A DNA stretch of 64,000 bases from Paracamarosporium sp. OC-R06-R3. Lineage: Eukaryota; Ascomycota; Dothideomycetes; Pleosporales; Didymosphaeriaceae. The notes under the pieces are model-generated. The model searched no databases, was not told the origin of the DNA, and saw only the letters and a list, made by a program, of their open reading frames with translations. The translations under genes were made by a program, and so were the position numbers. Every line of letters starts with the position of its first letter. Positions within the stretch are counted from its first letter, which is position 1. Below, piece by piece: positions 23,416 to 34,190 of this stretch. The stretch spans positions 186,001-250,000 of the forward strand of contig JACVRA010000109.1 in NCBI GenBank assembly GCA_019828545.1. Reading direction: 5' to 3'.

Positions 23416-24967
23416 TCAAACCTTGGTGAACTCGTCAATATCTACACGCTGATAGAACGACACATGCCCAAACGTCTCCCAGTATTGCGCAAGACGATCA
23501 TGTGAAATCAATATCAGTTGAGATGGCATGTAGTCATCTATTGAGAGTTAGTATAAAGAAACGCTCGAAGTATTCAAGCTGAGACTCACCATCTCTGAAG
23601 CCTCTTGCGGCGATGTGGCCGACGCTCTTGACGATGCGTGCTCCTTTAAATAGTTCCTCCTCCGCGACTCGTATCAGCCCGCTGGGGCCAATGTCTGGTG
23701 CTATAAAGGTGTATTCCCCTCGCGGTATATTCGGGTCTCCAGTGAGTTTAACAGCTTCAATACGGCCGCGGTAGATGGTCTCATCGCCGTTGTTGTATTC
23801 ATTTCCCGCAATTTGAGTCGACGAATTCAATGACGACGCACACAGAGTGGCGATACTATCTTCCATATCATTTCCGACTTGACCTTCAACCAATTGTTGG
23901 CCGTCCCAATCCGTCTCTTCCCACTCGGCCTGGGCGGTCGGTGCAGTACTCCACGAGTCACTGCTACTGACACTACCCTCCCGCTCGGTTGCTCGCATGA
24001 CCCACTCTGCTCGCTCCGGCAAAGGCCTCGGGTCATCCGGTTGCATGACAACGAGAAACTCGCATCCATGTCCTGCATAATCCCCGCACCATATTCCCTG
24101 CCACGGTTTCTGCGGAGTGGGCGTATAATATTCTTCGGGAAGCGTTCCCCATGTGGTCACGTCCTCTCCCACACGCATACTCATTCCGTGGGGCCGCGAC
24201 GAGAATTCCATCCATCTTCTAAGTCTGAAGCTTGCAGAGGATAACTCCGAAAAATTTGAAGGGCGATGTGTGAGATCTCGGAAATGGCTCGGCGATTCAT
24301 TCAGCGTGCGGACTGGAGCCGGTATTGTGAGTGGTGGCCAGATTGGTGTGCCCTTCGAGACAGTCTGGTGAGGCCATGGCCTTGTGAGTATCAGCTGAGA
24401 GTGTATCCCAGAGCTAGATCGGGGTAGCTCATCAATGAGGTTCATTGGGATTTCTCGTCTCAGGCGACCTCTGGCGTGGCCAACAGCACTCTCGTACCCA
24501 CGAGCATCCAAGCGTACAACGGGAGTATTGAGATCCAATCTTATCCGCGGGTTGAAAGTGTGTATGATGGCGTGTGGGTTCCAATCCCATGTCTTGAATG
24601 TCGGCTGGCGCCGTTCCGCAACGAGTGCGTACCCTTCGATAGCATTTAGTCGATAATCATATCTAGCTATTATGAGCTTTCCTGTATGTGGAGAGTCTGA
24701 GAACCAAATCTTGTTTTGTGGGATGAACCAGTAAGGGTGGTGCAGCTTGAAAAGCTCCCGCCAAGTCAGACCGTCGGGCTGAAGCACGTCGCCTCCTAGA
24801 TGAGCCTGAACAAACGGCTGATATAGCGTATCTTGTCTGGAGTGATCAAAGAATGCGTGGCTCACCAAGCCGATAGTAAGTAGGTCTGATAAAGGTAAAA
24901 AAGTAAGGATGTGGTGTATAAGCTCGGATGGGAGAGTGGAGATGAAAGATGGTGCGTGTCCAGCCAT
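23416..24967 (-). CDS. F-box protein
   Basis: Two exons, 23590-24967 and 23416-23537, with a 52-nt intron (GTGAGT donor, TACTAAC branch point); 499 residues. An F-box occupies about residues 8-50 (FISTLPSELIHHILTFLPLS, then LVSHAFFDHSR). The long C-terminal part contains Trp-rich blocks (GIWCGDYAGHGCEFLVV) and ends with PSQLILISHDRLAQYWETFG and YQRVDIDEF. Such endings are seen in a conserved group of ascomycete F-box proteins. By family, it should act as a substrate adaptor in an SCF ubiquitin ligase through Skp1. The substrate is unknown. The frame without splicing would replace the conserved tail with an unrelated one, which supports the intron. Confidence 0.88.
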
Positions 24968-26301
24968 GGAGAGAGCGGCGGTTCCAGCCAGAGACGTATA
25001 TTAAGATCTTTCAGCGCCGTGTATATGTACTTGAAAATATGGGGTTGAGCGCAGAGTCTGCAGTAGTCGGTACAAAGCAGTGTTGTTCGGGAGGTGACCC
25101 CGCAAAACGGCCTATTACCGAATGTCCCGGTTTCACGAGCAGAGCCAAAGCACTCCAAACATGTGGAGAAGCGCTCGGCAAGTGGGAGCAGAACTTGGCC
25201 GTCGTTGCTATCTGCTGCGATGCTGTGGCACCTTCCAGATGCTGCCTAGCAGGGGCACGTCTGGTGCTCAAGATAGACAACTGACCACGATCTCGGGGCT
25301 CGACAATCTCGAAACGTTTCACACCTGCTGTATTCGATGCCGAGAGCCTGCCGTTTGGGACAGCTTACGAGGGTGTTGCGATATCGGGACGATTGCCAAT
25401 GATGCGAGGCAGGGTTGTTCTGCAACTAAAAATAATCTCCGAACCCAGAATTGGGTCGATACAGAGTTTGGCGCCGTAGATGGTGAAGGAAGGTCAGCAG
25501 ACGGCTCGGCGTAATGGCACGCGAACAACAAGATGGGTGAGGTTGAAGAGCATGATAGTGTTTCTGGTGTTGATGTCGCCTCCATCGTTGCACGGGCCAG
25601 CGCCTACACCGCGCGACGCTATGATGTGTGGGGAAGGGCCATGGACGTCACGTCACATCACCACATCGCGTTGGTCCTCGCTCCTTGGCCGCCATCCTTC
25701 AAAGTACTGTTACCAGTATCCAAACGCTCCTTATCAGCAGCACGCAATTTTACCGTCAAAAAACACAATGGGATGCTCGGCCATCGTTTGGTAGACTTCG
25801 GTTTGCCTCACCAACTGGTGCTCAATTCCGCCGTACTGTCTTCGACATTGGCTGTACACATTTCGGGCACTATATCGTTTCCATACTTTGCATGTACGGG
25901 AAGGCTGATAGGAAATCTAGCGTCTATTGGGCGTGTATAGCACTGTCCAATTGTGGGCGGCAAGCTATCTACGCCGGAAGGCATGGGTGGCTTCTTGACA
26001 AGGCTAGAAAACGACGATTGATGGACTGTTTGCGCGCCATGTGTACATTCACAAGAATGAAGGCCAGGAGTACCGGCTTTATTTGCCCATCTCTTCGAGG
26101 TAGAGAAAGAAGCTTGATACACATAGCCTAAAAGCACTTCACGCACGTGCCTCCACCTGAGCACTGCCAAACATTTACACACGATCGATCGGCCTCTTCT
26201 TGTTCAGAAGCTGATTCCCCTCCCCCTTTCTTCTACTCTCTTCTCAGTCCATTTTGAACCTACCCTTGGCATGCTCCGGTCACTTCGTAACTTCCATCGA
26301 G
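24968..26301. other. intergenic, 1.3 kb
   Basis: Overlapping frames of 90-167 codons occur on both strands (for example 25533-25940 and 25808-26182), none with a domain or coherent splicing. It likely contains the F-box gene promoter on the left. A C/T-rich stretch (26200-26250) precedes the dioxygenase relic. Confidence 0.4.
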
Positions 26302-27317
26302 ATGATTTTATCAAAGTTTCCCCAACTTGCCATGGTGGCTGCCCTGGCGGGAAGTTTCTCCGCTCGTGTGGGGCGCATGCCCAAAGGGATGGTCGAGCAT
26401 CACCAACAGACCGCGCGTATTTCGGAAGTACTCAAACAGTACCTGGAACCCCCGGGCTGAAATGGCTGAACGGCCGCGTCATCGCTCAGCGTCAGAGTCT
26501 TTCCATCGCCTACGCCAGGCTCGTGGTATCTGTTCCGAATCACAGGGTGGCTTCAGCCACTTGCTTCAATAGCAATGATAAATACGAACTAACCGCGCCA
26601 CAGACCAACCGGCTCTTGACAAGTGGCTTCAGGTTAACCACGACAAGACAAGGGGCGGTAAAAACATGGACTTTAAAGATTACGAAAAGCTCTTTGGATT
26701 CAGGTGGAACGAGCGGAACAATAATGTCAAGCCTTCCATTTACATCCTTGCCCCTGAAAATGTATGGGGACCGTACTTCGACGATCATGGACCATACCGC
26801 CAGGATATTCGTGAGGATCAGAAGGGCATCTACCAGCGCATATCTGTGCAGATCATAGACGTCACCACTTGCAAGCCACTCCAAGGCGCCCGAGTGGACG
26901 TCTGGCAGCCCAATGCGCTGGGCGTGTATGCGAAGCAATTGCGCGACCATATTGAAACTCACCCAAAAGTGCACTGGCTGACTAACGCACAACCCACTTC
27001 ATCATGGGACACGGTAGACTTCAATACTATCTTCCTTGGTCGCTATGAAGGGTGTGCGGTGCACACGTACCTATCCGTCCGTCCGAGCGAGAAATACAGC
27101 AATCCCGATAGGCTTGTGCAGAAAGGCCAAATCTTCTACGATGAATATCCGCGCGAGTAGACCGATGCATGCAGTTTCTCGCTGTTCAATAACCATTGCT
27201 AATCAAATACAGAAACTCGATCCGTATTCAGGTAACCAGCAGAAGTTGGTCACCAACGCAGAGGTTGGTTTTACTCCGAGAGCAGCTACCGACAAATACG
27301 ACTCATTCGCGCAATAA
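26302..27317 (+). pseudogene. decayed extracellular intradiol dioxygenase-like gene
   Basis: Pieces of a fungal secreted intradiol ring-cleavage dioxygenase-like protein lie in order. There is a signal-peptide segment (FPQLAMVAALAGSFSA) and a histidine-containing propeptide (VEHHQQTARISEVLKQYLE). Then come SIYILAPENVWGPYFDD, QLIDV-like text, GARVDVWQPNALGVY, and FNTIFLGRYEGCAVHTYL. Related proteins have a His-x-His pair in this last block for iron binding; here it is His-Thr-Tyr, so one ligand is missing. The end of the family (PYSGNQQKLVTNAE) appears after an acceptor-like site at 27211, but no donor joins it in frame because TAG follows at 27158. Several frame breaks also separate the first pieces. 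A functional enzyme is unlikely; an unusually spliced gene cannot be fully excluded. Confidence 0.6.
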
Positions 27318-28047
27318 TCGTGGCTCGATGATAGGAATCACTAGGGTATGTGATTCCCCAAACTCAATTTATGTTTGCTAATGTTGCCTAGCCGGCCTTG
27401 TAACGTGGATCACCGTTAGCGTTAACTCGAGTGCTCACCAGCCAAATAAAGACGAAAGCGGGGCGAGGAACAGCAAGTTCATGGGTAGCATCTCATGAGT
27501 ATACGGGTTCAATAGGTCTCCCTAGATTGACAAGTTATGGATGAGATTGTAGGCCAATCTGAATGGATGGATTCTAGGATAAACTACAAATACAGTATCA
27601 TACAGGTAGATGGGCATGACTATGCCATCAGATATAACATGATACTAAGATAGAATGTGTAAATTCAACACGATTCATTACATTCGTTACCCCGATCGAG
27701 AATTCTATTCTTGCGAAAGAGCTTAATCTGTCGCGTTGAGTTTGTCGACTAAGTGCTCGGAAGGTGAGAGGAGAATCCTTGTGGTTCTTCTTAGTTGTGT
27801 ATGAGCCTACCTCCACATAAAGTGCTTGCAGTCTTATGGTTAGTTAGCGACTAATTTTGTAAACGTTGTTCGACGCTAACAAAGTTCAACCATATGAACG
27901 AAATCTTCCCGTAATGCCATCATCGCTTAGTGAGGCACAAACAACTTTCTTTTTCTGCAAATAAGCAGAACGAAGCACTGGCGAGGGGTATTGAGTATAG
28001 AAAGCTGCTACGCTTACAGTGTCGCAGAGTTGATGTATAGTGGATGA
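27318..28047. other. intergenic, AT-rich
   Basis: Nothing supported. It lies between the 3' end of the dioxygenase relic and the 3' end of the HET gene. Confidence 0.45.
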
Positions 28048-30744
28048 CTACATCAACCCGCCAATTTCCCAGTCAGGCACCTGAACGACCTTACTCCGAG
28101 AAGCAAAAAGAGTTGACTGCAGTTTATGGTAGATTCTGGTCACTTCTTGGTCAAGCGTATTAGCATCCATCATTCCATGAGCGTAACAATCCCCAATCAG
28201 TTCATACCCTCGTAACACATCCTTTCTTTCTCGTGCTCCTCGTGTCTCATGCGCTTTGATCTTAGGTATATCCTCGAAAGGAACTGGGTTTGTGTAGCAT
28301 CCTTCTACCATGCTGCATGTCGGATCGACCACTTTAATGACTGGTATGTTTTCTTTATTTCGCAAAATGAAGGGCGTGTTTCCGCCTTTGAGAAGGCATA
28401 GATTATCCCCTCTAGTCATGTTTACCGGCCCTAAACCAACGCATCCCTTTTTTGTGATGAATAGACAACGTGATTTTGTGGCTGATTTGATGGAACGATC
28501 CATAGTGGTCACCTGCTCCATGACAGAGATCTCCGGGACGCGGGTATTGTCGCCTATAGAACTGAAAACTTCCTCTCGTACCGTTTCGAGAAGCTTCTCC
28601 CATAGTATATGTTTCCAAGCTCTTGTCTGTTTTCTCCGGACTTCACGTAAAAAATTGTATTGAGGATGAGGCTGCAATGAGGAGAAAGCCCCACTCATCA
28701 GAGAGTTGTAATTCCGCCACTCCATTCGAAGCAGTGTATCATCATCCGAAATAGCGTACTGGACAAGATCCTGTATTTGTAGGAGACGTTCCTCACTCAT
28801 GGCTTCTACCGAGGTGACCAATACGTCTTCAACCAAAGCAGCTCTCCTACTCTTGCTAACAAATATTCTATTGAATACTCGACCAGCCAGCTCAGTTCTT
28901 TTAAGAAGAATGCCTAGCTCGAATATGACTAAGAGCTGCCATAGACGGGCTGCATGGGTGAGATATTCGGTCGAAGTGTCGCTCCGAGAGAGAACAAGCT
29001 GTTCCCAAGAAATCCTCACGACACCACGAGTGCCTTCCGGACTATTGAATGGCGAAGAATCTGATAAGACGGCCCAGGTTGCGAATAGGAATTCGTCTTC
29101 AGGCTGTGTTCGTCGAGCGAGGTGTCTTCCATTTGAGGTGTATGGATAGGTGACGACATCTGCGCAGAGCACTCTCCAAAGAAACAATTTAGGTACAAGC
29201 TTCATCCATCCGACAAGCGTCGTGTGGACGGTTTCAGGTTCTTCCGAGAGCATCACGGTGCCAACAGCATCCACGACATCCACAGTCTTCAGTTCTGTAA
29301 ACAAGATGTGATTTGAAGAAAAAACCGTGTTACTTTTTATCGGATACTGCGCGCAAGAGTTGTAGAAGGTTGCTGGAGATGATCGGAGGGTGTCGCCGAA
29401 GTCTCCTGGTGCTTCCCAATCCGGTACCCAGGATGGTAAATCTTGTCGATATTTCCTGGAAATGTCCATATGCAAGACGGACAAAGATGCAGAATTGTAT
29501 ATCGAAGTCAATGCCGCGAGTTCGAAAACCTCTACCTCGCTCAAGGAGTAATCGGGTCGAATTGATCGTTGACCGGTGTTCTCATCGACGAGACTGAGGA
29601 GAGCATAAACCTTATCTCGAGGGTCGGATGCCTTGCGGTTCCGGAAACGTTGTAGAAGAGGTAGTAGAGACCTTTGTCCAAGTGAACCCGGGGTTGCTGA
29701 TGTCGCGTCTAATTGGTCTGACATTGTGTCATATCCGGCGGAGAAGAATGTTCCTCTCATCTCCTCAAGATCGAGGATAGTGCGGCAGAAGTCTTGCAAC
29801 ACGTTTAGGTGATCGCGAGGCGCACACTCAGCTATTGAGGAACAGCATTTTTGAGAGTGTCGCAAATAATTTGAGGCTCCTTTCGCAAACATGGTCCATG
29901 GTGCTGAGATAGTGCCACAGATAAGAGTGACGCGTGGGGGGAATACGACTTCTTGAACTACCCATATGCGTGTCCACCAAGGTGTGAATGGCGCATGCAT
30001 AAGTTGCCGCAAAGTCTCGAAAAGATATTTCTTTGAGTTCTGGTTGTCTATATCTTCATGCGGTTGGTTCCAGAAGGAGTCAATAAGGTGATCTGGTTTG
30101 GAGAGCGTCTGGATAAAGGAGAAGACTTCTAACGTGTCAGACATCGCATCCTCCGGCATTTTGGCGCCTTTGTCTGAGCCATCTGAGTCTTTCAATGGGC
30201 TTTTGTCAAGACCATCAAAAAAATTGACAATCGGAAACGGGTTCCTTCGCTTTGTTCCGGTTTTCCTGTTCTGCTTGTGGCGGCCGATTCCGTCTCCGAG
30301 ATACACAAGCACACTTTGGGATGACCGATATATTGTCCCCATGATACCAACTTGATGTGTCCTTTCGTCGTCATCAATCTGATTGATGCAAAGTGCATCG
30401 ATCCATAGGAACGTATCTTGAAGCTGATGACGAAGATGTCGGAGCGCAGATTCTAAATTGACTGTCGCGTGGAAAACTTGGCCATCGAGAAGAATTGGAC
30501 GTGTAACTTTTTTCGAACCCCAAACGTAAGAGAGAGCATGATATGGACGCACACTGCTTAGACTGTCTTGAACCAATTCACATCTAACCTGATCTGACCA
30601 GTCGCCAGGACAGACTTTTACAAGTCGGATTTCGTCGCCCGCTAGGCGAGATGAATTTGGGTACGAGGTATTCCTCATGGTCTCAGAGTTATGGAGGTTG
30701 CTGAGCTGAACGTAGGGAATGAAGAGCGATGTTTCTGCCCCCAC
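28048..30744 (-). CDS. HET-domain (heterokaryon incompatibility) protein
   Basis: Intronless frame of 898 residues. The HET domain occupies about residues 65-290. It opens with RPYHALSYVWG (66-76), then LWIDALCINQ (113-122) and MGTIYRSSQSVLVYLGDG (135-152), the three hallmark blocks of the family. The C-terminal part carries the usual short block GYELIGDCYAHGMM, also typical of HET proteins. HET domains relate to TIR domains and act in allorecognition and regulated cell death after hyphal fusion. Most genomic copies have no assigned partner, and none is visible beside this one (no NACHT/WD or other het genes nearby). The neighbourhood (decayed dioxygenase, gene-poor flanks) is typical of where such genes sit. 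Confidence 0.92.
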   Translation of the reverse strand: MGAETSLFIPYVQLSNLHNSETMRNTSYPNSSRLAGDEIRLVKVCPGDWSDQVRCELVQDSLSSVRPYHALSYVWGSKKVTRPILLDGQVFHATVNLESALRHLRHQLQDTFLWIDALCINQIDDDERTHQVGIMGTIYRSSQSVLVYLGDGIGRHKQNRKTGTKRRNPFPIVNFFDGLDKSPLKDSDGSDKGAKMPEDAMSDTLEVFSFIQTLSKPDHLIDSFWNQPHEDIDNQNSKKYLFETLRQLMHAPFTPWWTRIWVVQEVVFPPRVTLICGTISAPWTMFAKGASNYLRHSQKCCSSIAECAPRDHLNVLQDFCRTILDLEEMRGTFFSAGYDTMSDQLDATSATPGSLGQRSLLPLLQRFRNRKASDPRDKVYALLSLVDENTGQRSIRPDYSLSEVEVFELAALTSIYNSASLSVLHMDISRKYRQDLPSWVPDWEAPGDFGDTLRSSPATFYNSCAQYPIKSNTVFSSNHILFTELKTVDVVDAVGTVMLSEEPETVHTTLVGWMKLVPKLFLWRVLCADVVTYPYTSNGRHLARRTQPEDEFLFATWAVLSDSSPFNSPEGTRGVVRISWEQLVLSRSDTSTEYLTHAARLWQLLVIFELGILLKRTELAGRVFNRIFVSKSRRAALVEDVLVTSVEAMSEERLLQIQDLVQYAISDDDTLLRMEWRNYNSLMSGAFSSLQPHPQYNFLREVRRKQTRAWKHILWEKLLETVREEVFSSIGDNTRVPEISVMEQVTTMDRSIKSATKSRCLFITKKGCVGLGPVNMTRGDNLCLLKGGNTPFILRNKENIPVIKVVDPTCSMVEGCYTNPVPFEDIPKIKAHETRGARERKDVLRGYELIGDCYAHGMMDANTLDQEVTRIYHKLQSTLFASRSKVVQVPDWEIGGLM

Positions 30745-31784
30745 TGCGCCTCAATATACATAGATTTGACCGGTCGTGCTCAGCCACACTAACACCACCC
30801 TCTCGTATTCATCCTAGCCGTGGCGTTTGACCGCCCGTATTTGACGGCTATGCATTGCTATTGTTTAAGGGTTTAGTGAAGTAACAGAACATGGCCAGAG
30901 GGTAAACTTACGCGACCAGTTTAAGAGAAGAAAGGGCTTGGTCGTACCGGGCTAAGAAACTGCTCAATGATGGAAACCTGCTGCTCTGGCCTCGCGCCTG
31001 CTACTCAAGTAGCTCAGGATTATCATAGCTCTTCCGAAGGGGTAAATTGTATTTTGGACGGGGCTAGACATAGCTACACTTTTACTTAAATTCCGTCCTA
31101 CTAGGCTGCTATTCCGCATCTGACTGAGGTGAATGGATATTACGGTAGTTGCGTTCGACTTCACACATGTCCAGACTCTCACCTGTACCTCCTCATGTCA
31201 ACCACTCACAGACGTTGTGTGTACCTATAACATTCTCACATACCCAGTCCTTCTCACCACCACCATCATCCTCCTGACTTGTGTACACATGCTTGTAATG
31301 CTTCCTCACAAGCTAAGCCCTCTTCTCAGGATCATAATATAACCAATCGGCGCCTCTTAACCCTCCAAGTATTTTCCTGTTCCGCCCACTCTGCGGGAAA
31401 ACAGCTCGCTCTGGACCTCGAGCACTGCAGTAACGACCTCGTTAGATACTGCGTCAGGAAAAGTTGATGAAGGCTTTGAGCTAACTCGGAAATGCGCAGG
31501 CTAAGATACCATCGTGTCCGCCGTTTGGGCTCACAACCGCAAAGCCAAGCCATATGCCGTATGCCATTCAAGTGTCTCTTGGTCCGGTCTGCATTAGTGA
31601 CGTTATGTCTATGCCAAAAATTGAGTATCCCGCGTTTGCTCAGAATAGGCGGTGCAACTGCTGTCAGGACACCAATTGCGGCTTGCTAATATATAAGCAC
31701 GTGGCTGTGACATGCTTGGACATGACCACAAGGATGCGAATGTGGCATAGCCTTGATAGCGTTCCACGGTGAGTGAACACATTC
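30745..31784. other. intergenic, 1 kb
   Basis: Upstream region of the HET gene and downstream region of the next gene. Only overlapping short frames were seen. Confidence 0.45.
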
Positions 31785-32660
31785 TTACAGAAACTGACTC
31801 TCTGCCACTACTCCTTGGGTATCTTCGGTGCGTAGCACCGTCCGCTCGGACTGATGCACATCTTCTTGCCTGCGCGAAATGCTCTGCGCAACTTCTAGGT
31901 TCCCTTCCACCCCGGCAAGCAAGGTATCTAGCGCCTCGAAGATGTCGCCTTGACTTCTTTCTCTAGCTTCTCCAAGCTTGGTCTCTCCCGGTTGACCTTT
32001 GGTTTTGCCCTTGTTCTTCCTGGGCACCTTGACGCCTTCTATTTGCAGCATCTGGCCAGAGTCGGGCGACGATTCGTCAAAGGAAGGCGCAATGCGGGTC
32101 AAAGCGCTCGTGATTTGCCAGTCTGGTGACATAGACTGTGCATCGATGATAGACTGCCCGTCTGCAGCGACATCGATGATGACAAAGCGCTCCTTAGTTG
32201 CAGGCAGTGGTGGCGGCAATGGAGACTCTACTGGGGCTTCCTGCTCCTCATCGCCCACTCCTTCCTGGTCTTGGTCCTGCTCTTTGTCTGGATGCGGCAA
32301 GTATTGTGTGTCATCTAGGCCAAGACTCCGCATTGCCGCAGCAGTCACGATAACAGGGTCGTCGTCCGCGAAGACATAGTGGACAAAGGGATGGCAGTGT
32401 TCACCCGTCGTGGAATCTTCGACGACAGCGAAGAAGGGTTTGAAGTTCGACGGGGGCAACAACGTTTGTTCGGAGGTGGGTTCTGGGTAAGGTATAACGT
32501 CGTCGTCGTCTTCGAAGGCAGCATTATGTGCTTCGTATTCTTCAGGTGGTTCGTCTTGCGCTTCCGAGGGCTCTTCGAACTGTGCGACGGGCAGTGAGCG
32601 TGGCGAAAGTGCTTTCGGCGGTATAGCCGATGCTTTGGACGGCCTCGGGCTTGCAGACAT
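31785..32660 (-). CDS. conserved hypothetical protein
   Basis: Single exon, 291 residues. A Pro/Ser-rich N-terminus is followed by an ordered-looking core at about 72-118 (FKPFFAVVEDSTTGEHCHPF and VHYVFADDDPVIVTAAAMR), then an acidic Gln/Glu linker. A second ordered block follows around 155-200 (RFVIIDVAADGQSI and WQITSALTRIAP). The rest is charged and probably disordered, with a helical segment around FEALDTLLAGVEGNLEVAQ. From memory the HYVFADDD block is shared by uncharacterised ascomycete proteins. I assign no function. Confidence 0.7.
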   Translation of the reverse strand: MSASPRPSKASAIPPKALSPRSLPVAQFEEPSEAQDEPPEEYEAHNAAFEDDDDVIPYPEPTSEQTLLPPSNFKPFFAVVEDSTTGEHCHPFVHYVFADDDPVIVTAAAMRSLGLDDTQYLPHPDKEQDQDQEGVGDEEQEAPVESPLPPPLPATKERFVIIDVAADGQSIIDAQSMSPDWQITSALTRIAPSFDESSPDSGQMLQIEGVKVPRKNKGKTKGQPGETKLGEARERSQGDIFEALDTLLAGVEGNLEVAQSISRRQEDVHQSERTVLRTEDTQGVVAESQFL

Positions 32661-33172
32661 TGTGGATGGTGGAATGGATGTGGAGGCGGGTAGGGCTGGA
32701 GCTTGGGCTTCCGTAGCTCGGGAAGCTCCTGTCTTATCGATAAGCAGCAGGAGGTGTTCCGACGCGTGTGGGCGTGTCCGACGCGTAGCAGCATTTCAAT
32801 AACGCAGACTGTTTAGATGTATAAGATTCCACTAGTTTATAGGACTGAAAACAACCCTAGCTATGTGTGCGAGAAAGAGTAAAACAGAAGGGGTATCTTC
32901 CAACGCCACTACGCCAGTATGCAAATGCCAACCACAATGCTTCTACGTCCCGGCCGGCAGCTAATACAACAGGGCCAACAGAAAAAAGCATCAAAATGCT
33001 CGCCAGTATGCCCCAAAACGCTTCGCAGAGCTCGTACTCCGAGTTACTGTCGCTGTCCAGATCTTCTTTGATACACTTCAAGGATTAAAAGCTGGTGTGC
33101 ATCCTGAGAACGACGTAGGAGGACAACGAGACAGCCAAGGCGTTCGCAGGTTTCATATAAAGGCACAGAGAA
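32661..33172. other. intergenic spacer
   Basis: No gene was seen. It includes the 3' region of APC11 and the promoter of the 32660 gene. Overlapping short frames at 32857-33088 on both strands look spurious. Confidence 0.45.
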
Positions 33173-33635
33173 TTATATGAGGCTCGTCTCGGGGTTCGCA
33201 GCTTGTGTGTCTGTTTGGGTAGCACCGGCTTCTTGGTTTTTGCTCTTGAACGCTACGATGATCAGTAGAAGCATAGCCAGAAGAAGGAACAAAACATACG
33301 TTGGCGGCACATAGGACACTTCTCCTGTGCACTCTCTTGGCGCAACCACGAGAAGATGCAGTGCTGCTGTCTATCAGCCGAGGTTCGCATCTTCATTTTG
33401 GAGCTCGCGTACCATGTGGAAGGAGTGGTTGCACTCGCCGAGCACTATTTGGAGGTTAGAATGAATAGCAACCTGGAGGAACAAAGTGCTTACACAGCGG
33501 ACAATCATCGCCAGGGTACTTGCACTTGGAGCAAGTGCTGTCGTACGGATTGCGACAAATGCCGCAGACGTCATCGTCAGGCATGTTCCACCGCCAGGCG
33601 GCGACGGCGTTCCACTCTTTGATCGTCACCTTCAT
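33173..33635 (-). CDS. APC11: anaphase-promoting complex subunit 11
   Basis: Four small exons, 33494-33635, 33413-33444, 33300-33363 and 33173-33252, join to 105 residues. The start MKVTIKEWNAVAAWRWNM is the APC11 signature. RING-H2 ligands follow: CGIC, CSKC plus DDCPL for the extra zinc site, GECNHSFHMHC, and CPMC in EKCPMCRQ. APC11 is the catalytic RING subunit of the APC/C ubiquitin ligase that triggers anaphase and mitotic exit. The exon 2/3 junction is an NAGNAG acceptor: using the second CAG gives the canonical FHMHC, using the first inserts a Gln. Introns are 48-50 nt. The gene is divergent from the sulfurtransferase gene, 555 bp away. Length is normal. Confidence 0.93.
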
Positions 33636-33777
33636 TGTGATGCTGTCACGAGGGTCGGGTGGAGGCGAGATGGGATGGGACAGAAACAACAAACACGCAG
33701 GGATGCGCGGGGAAACGGCCACTACAATTGGAAAGCTCGACCTATACACGCGAGATTACGTGTTCCGTAATAATACA

Positions 33778-33826
33778 TGCTAAACTACTTTCAGAGTTGC
33801 GCAGCAACTCTGAAAGTAGTTTAGCA
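33778..33826. repeat. perfect 23-bp inverted repeat with 3-nt loop
   Basis: The arms at 33778-33800 and 33804-33826 are exact reverse complements, separated by GCA. The transcript of either strand would form a 23-bp hairpin. The arms include CTACTTTCAGAGTTGC and its complement. The repeat does not overlap any coding sequence. Confidence 0.95.
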
Positions 33827-34138
33827 ACGGCCACGCCAAGCTTTGAACCCTGCCGGAGCTCCAGCTGCTTCCCCACTTTTCCTGAATGACGGAATCCGCG
33901 CTAATGTTATCAACATTCACAACCCGTCCGCTATGAGGCACGCTCAGCCTCAAGCAAACACTGAATATTATGCCCAATTCGAATTTACGTAGCTGAGCAA
34001 CTAGGTAAGCAACCACCAAGCCGTGATACAAGACCCGACGTCAAAAGGTGGGGGAGCAAACGAAGCGCACGTAAGCTCGAGCTTCCGGGACACATAGGGA
34101 GAGCTATTTGTTCCGGCTCTCGTAGCTCCGCTCTTCCC

Positions 34139-34152
34139 ACACACACACACAC
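34139..34152. repeat. (AC)n microsatellite
   Basis: Seven AC units lie in the 5' leader of the sulfurtransferase gene. Confidence 0.9.
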
Positions 34153-34190
34153 CACTTTCAGATCTTTGACGACCCACTCCAGCTTCCCAA

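Larger units (their letters stand above)
33636..34190. promoter_or_regulatory. shared intergenic region APC11/sulfurtransferase
   Basis: A 555-bp region between two divergent start codons, so it should contain both promoters. It holds a perfect 49-bp palindrome (33778-33826) about 143 bp upstream of the APC11 ATG, and an (AC)n run (34139-34152) about 40 bp upstream of the sulfurtransferase ATG. No specific factor site is claimed. Confidence 0.5.

Noticed and set aside
25533..26131. Open frames of 135 and 167 codons downstream of the F-box gene start
   Set aside because: Three frames overlap on two strands, with no domain and no coherent exon chain.
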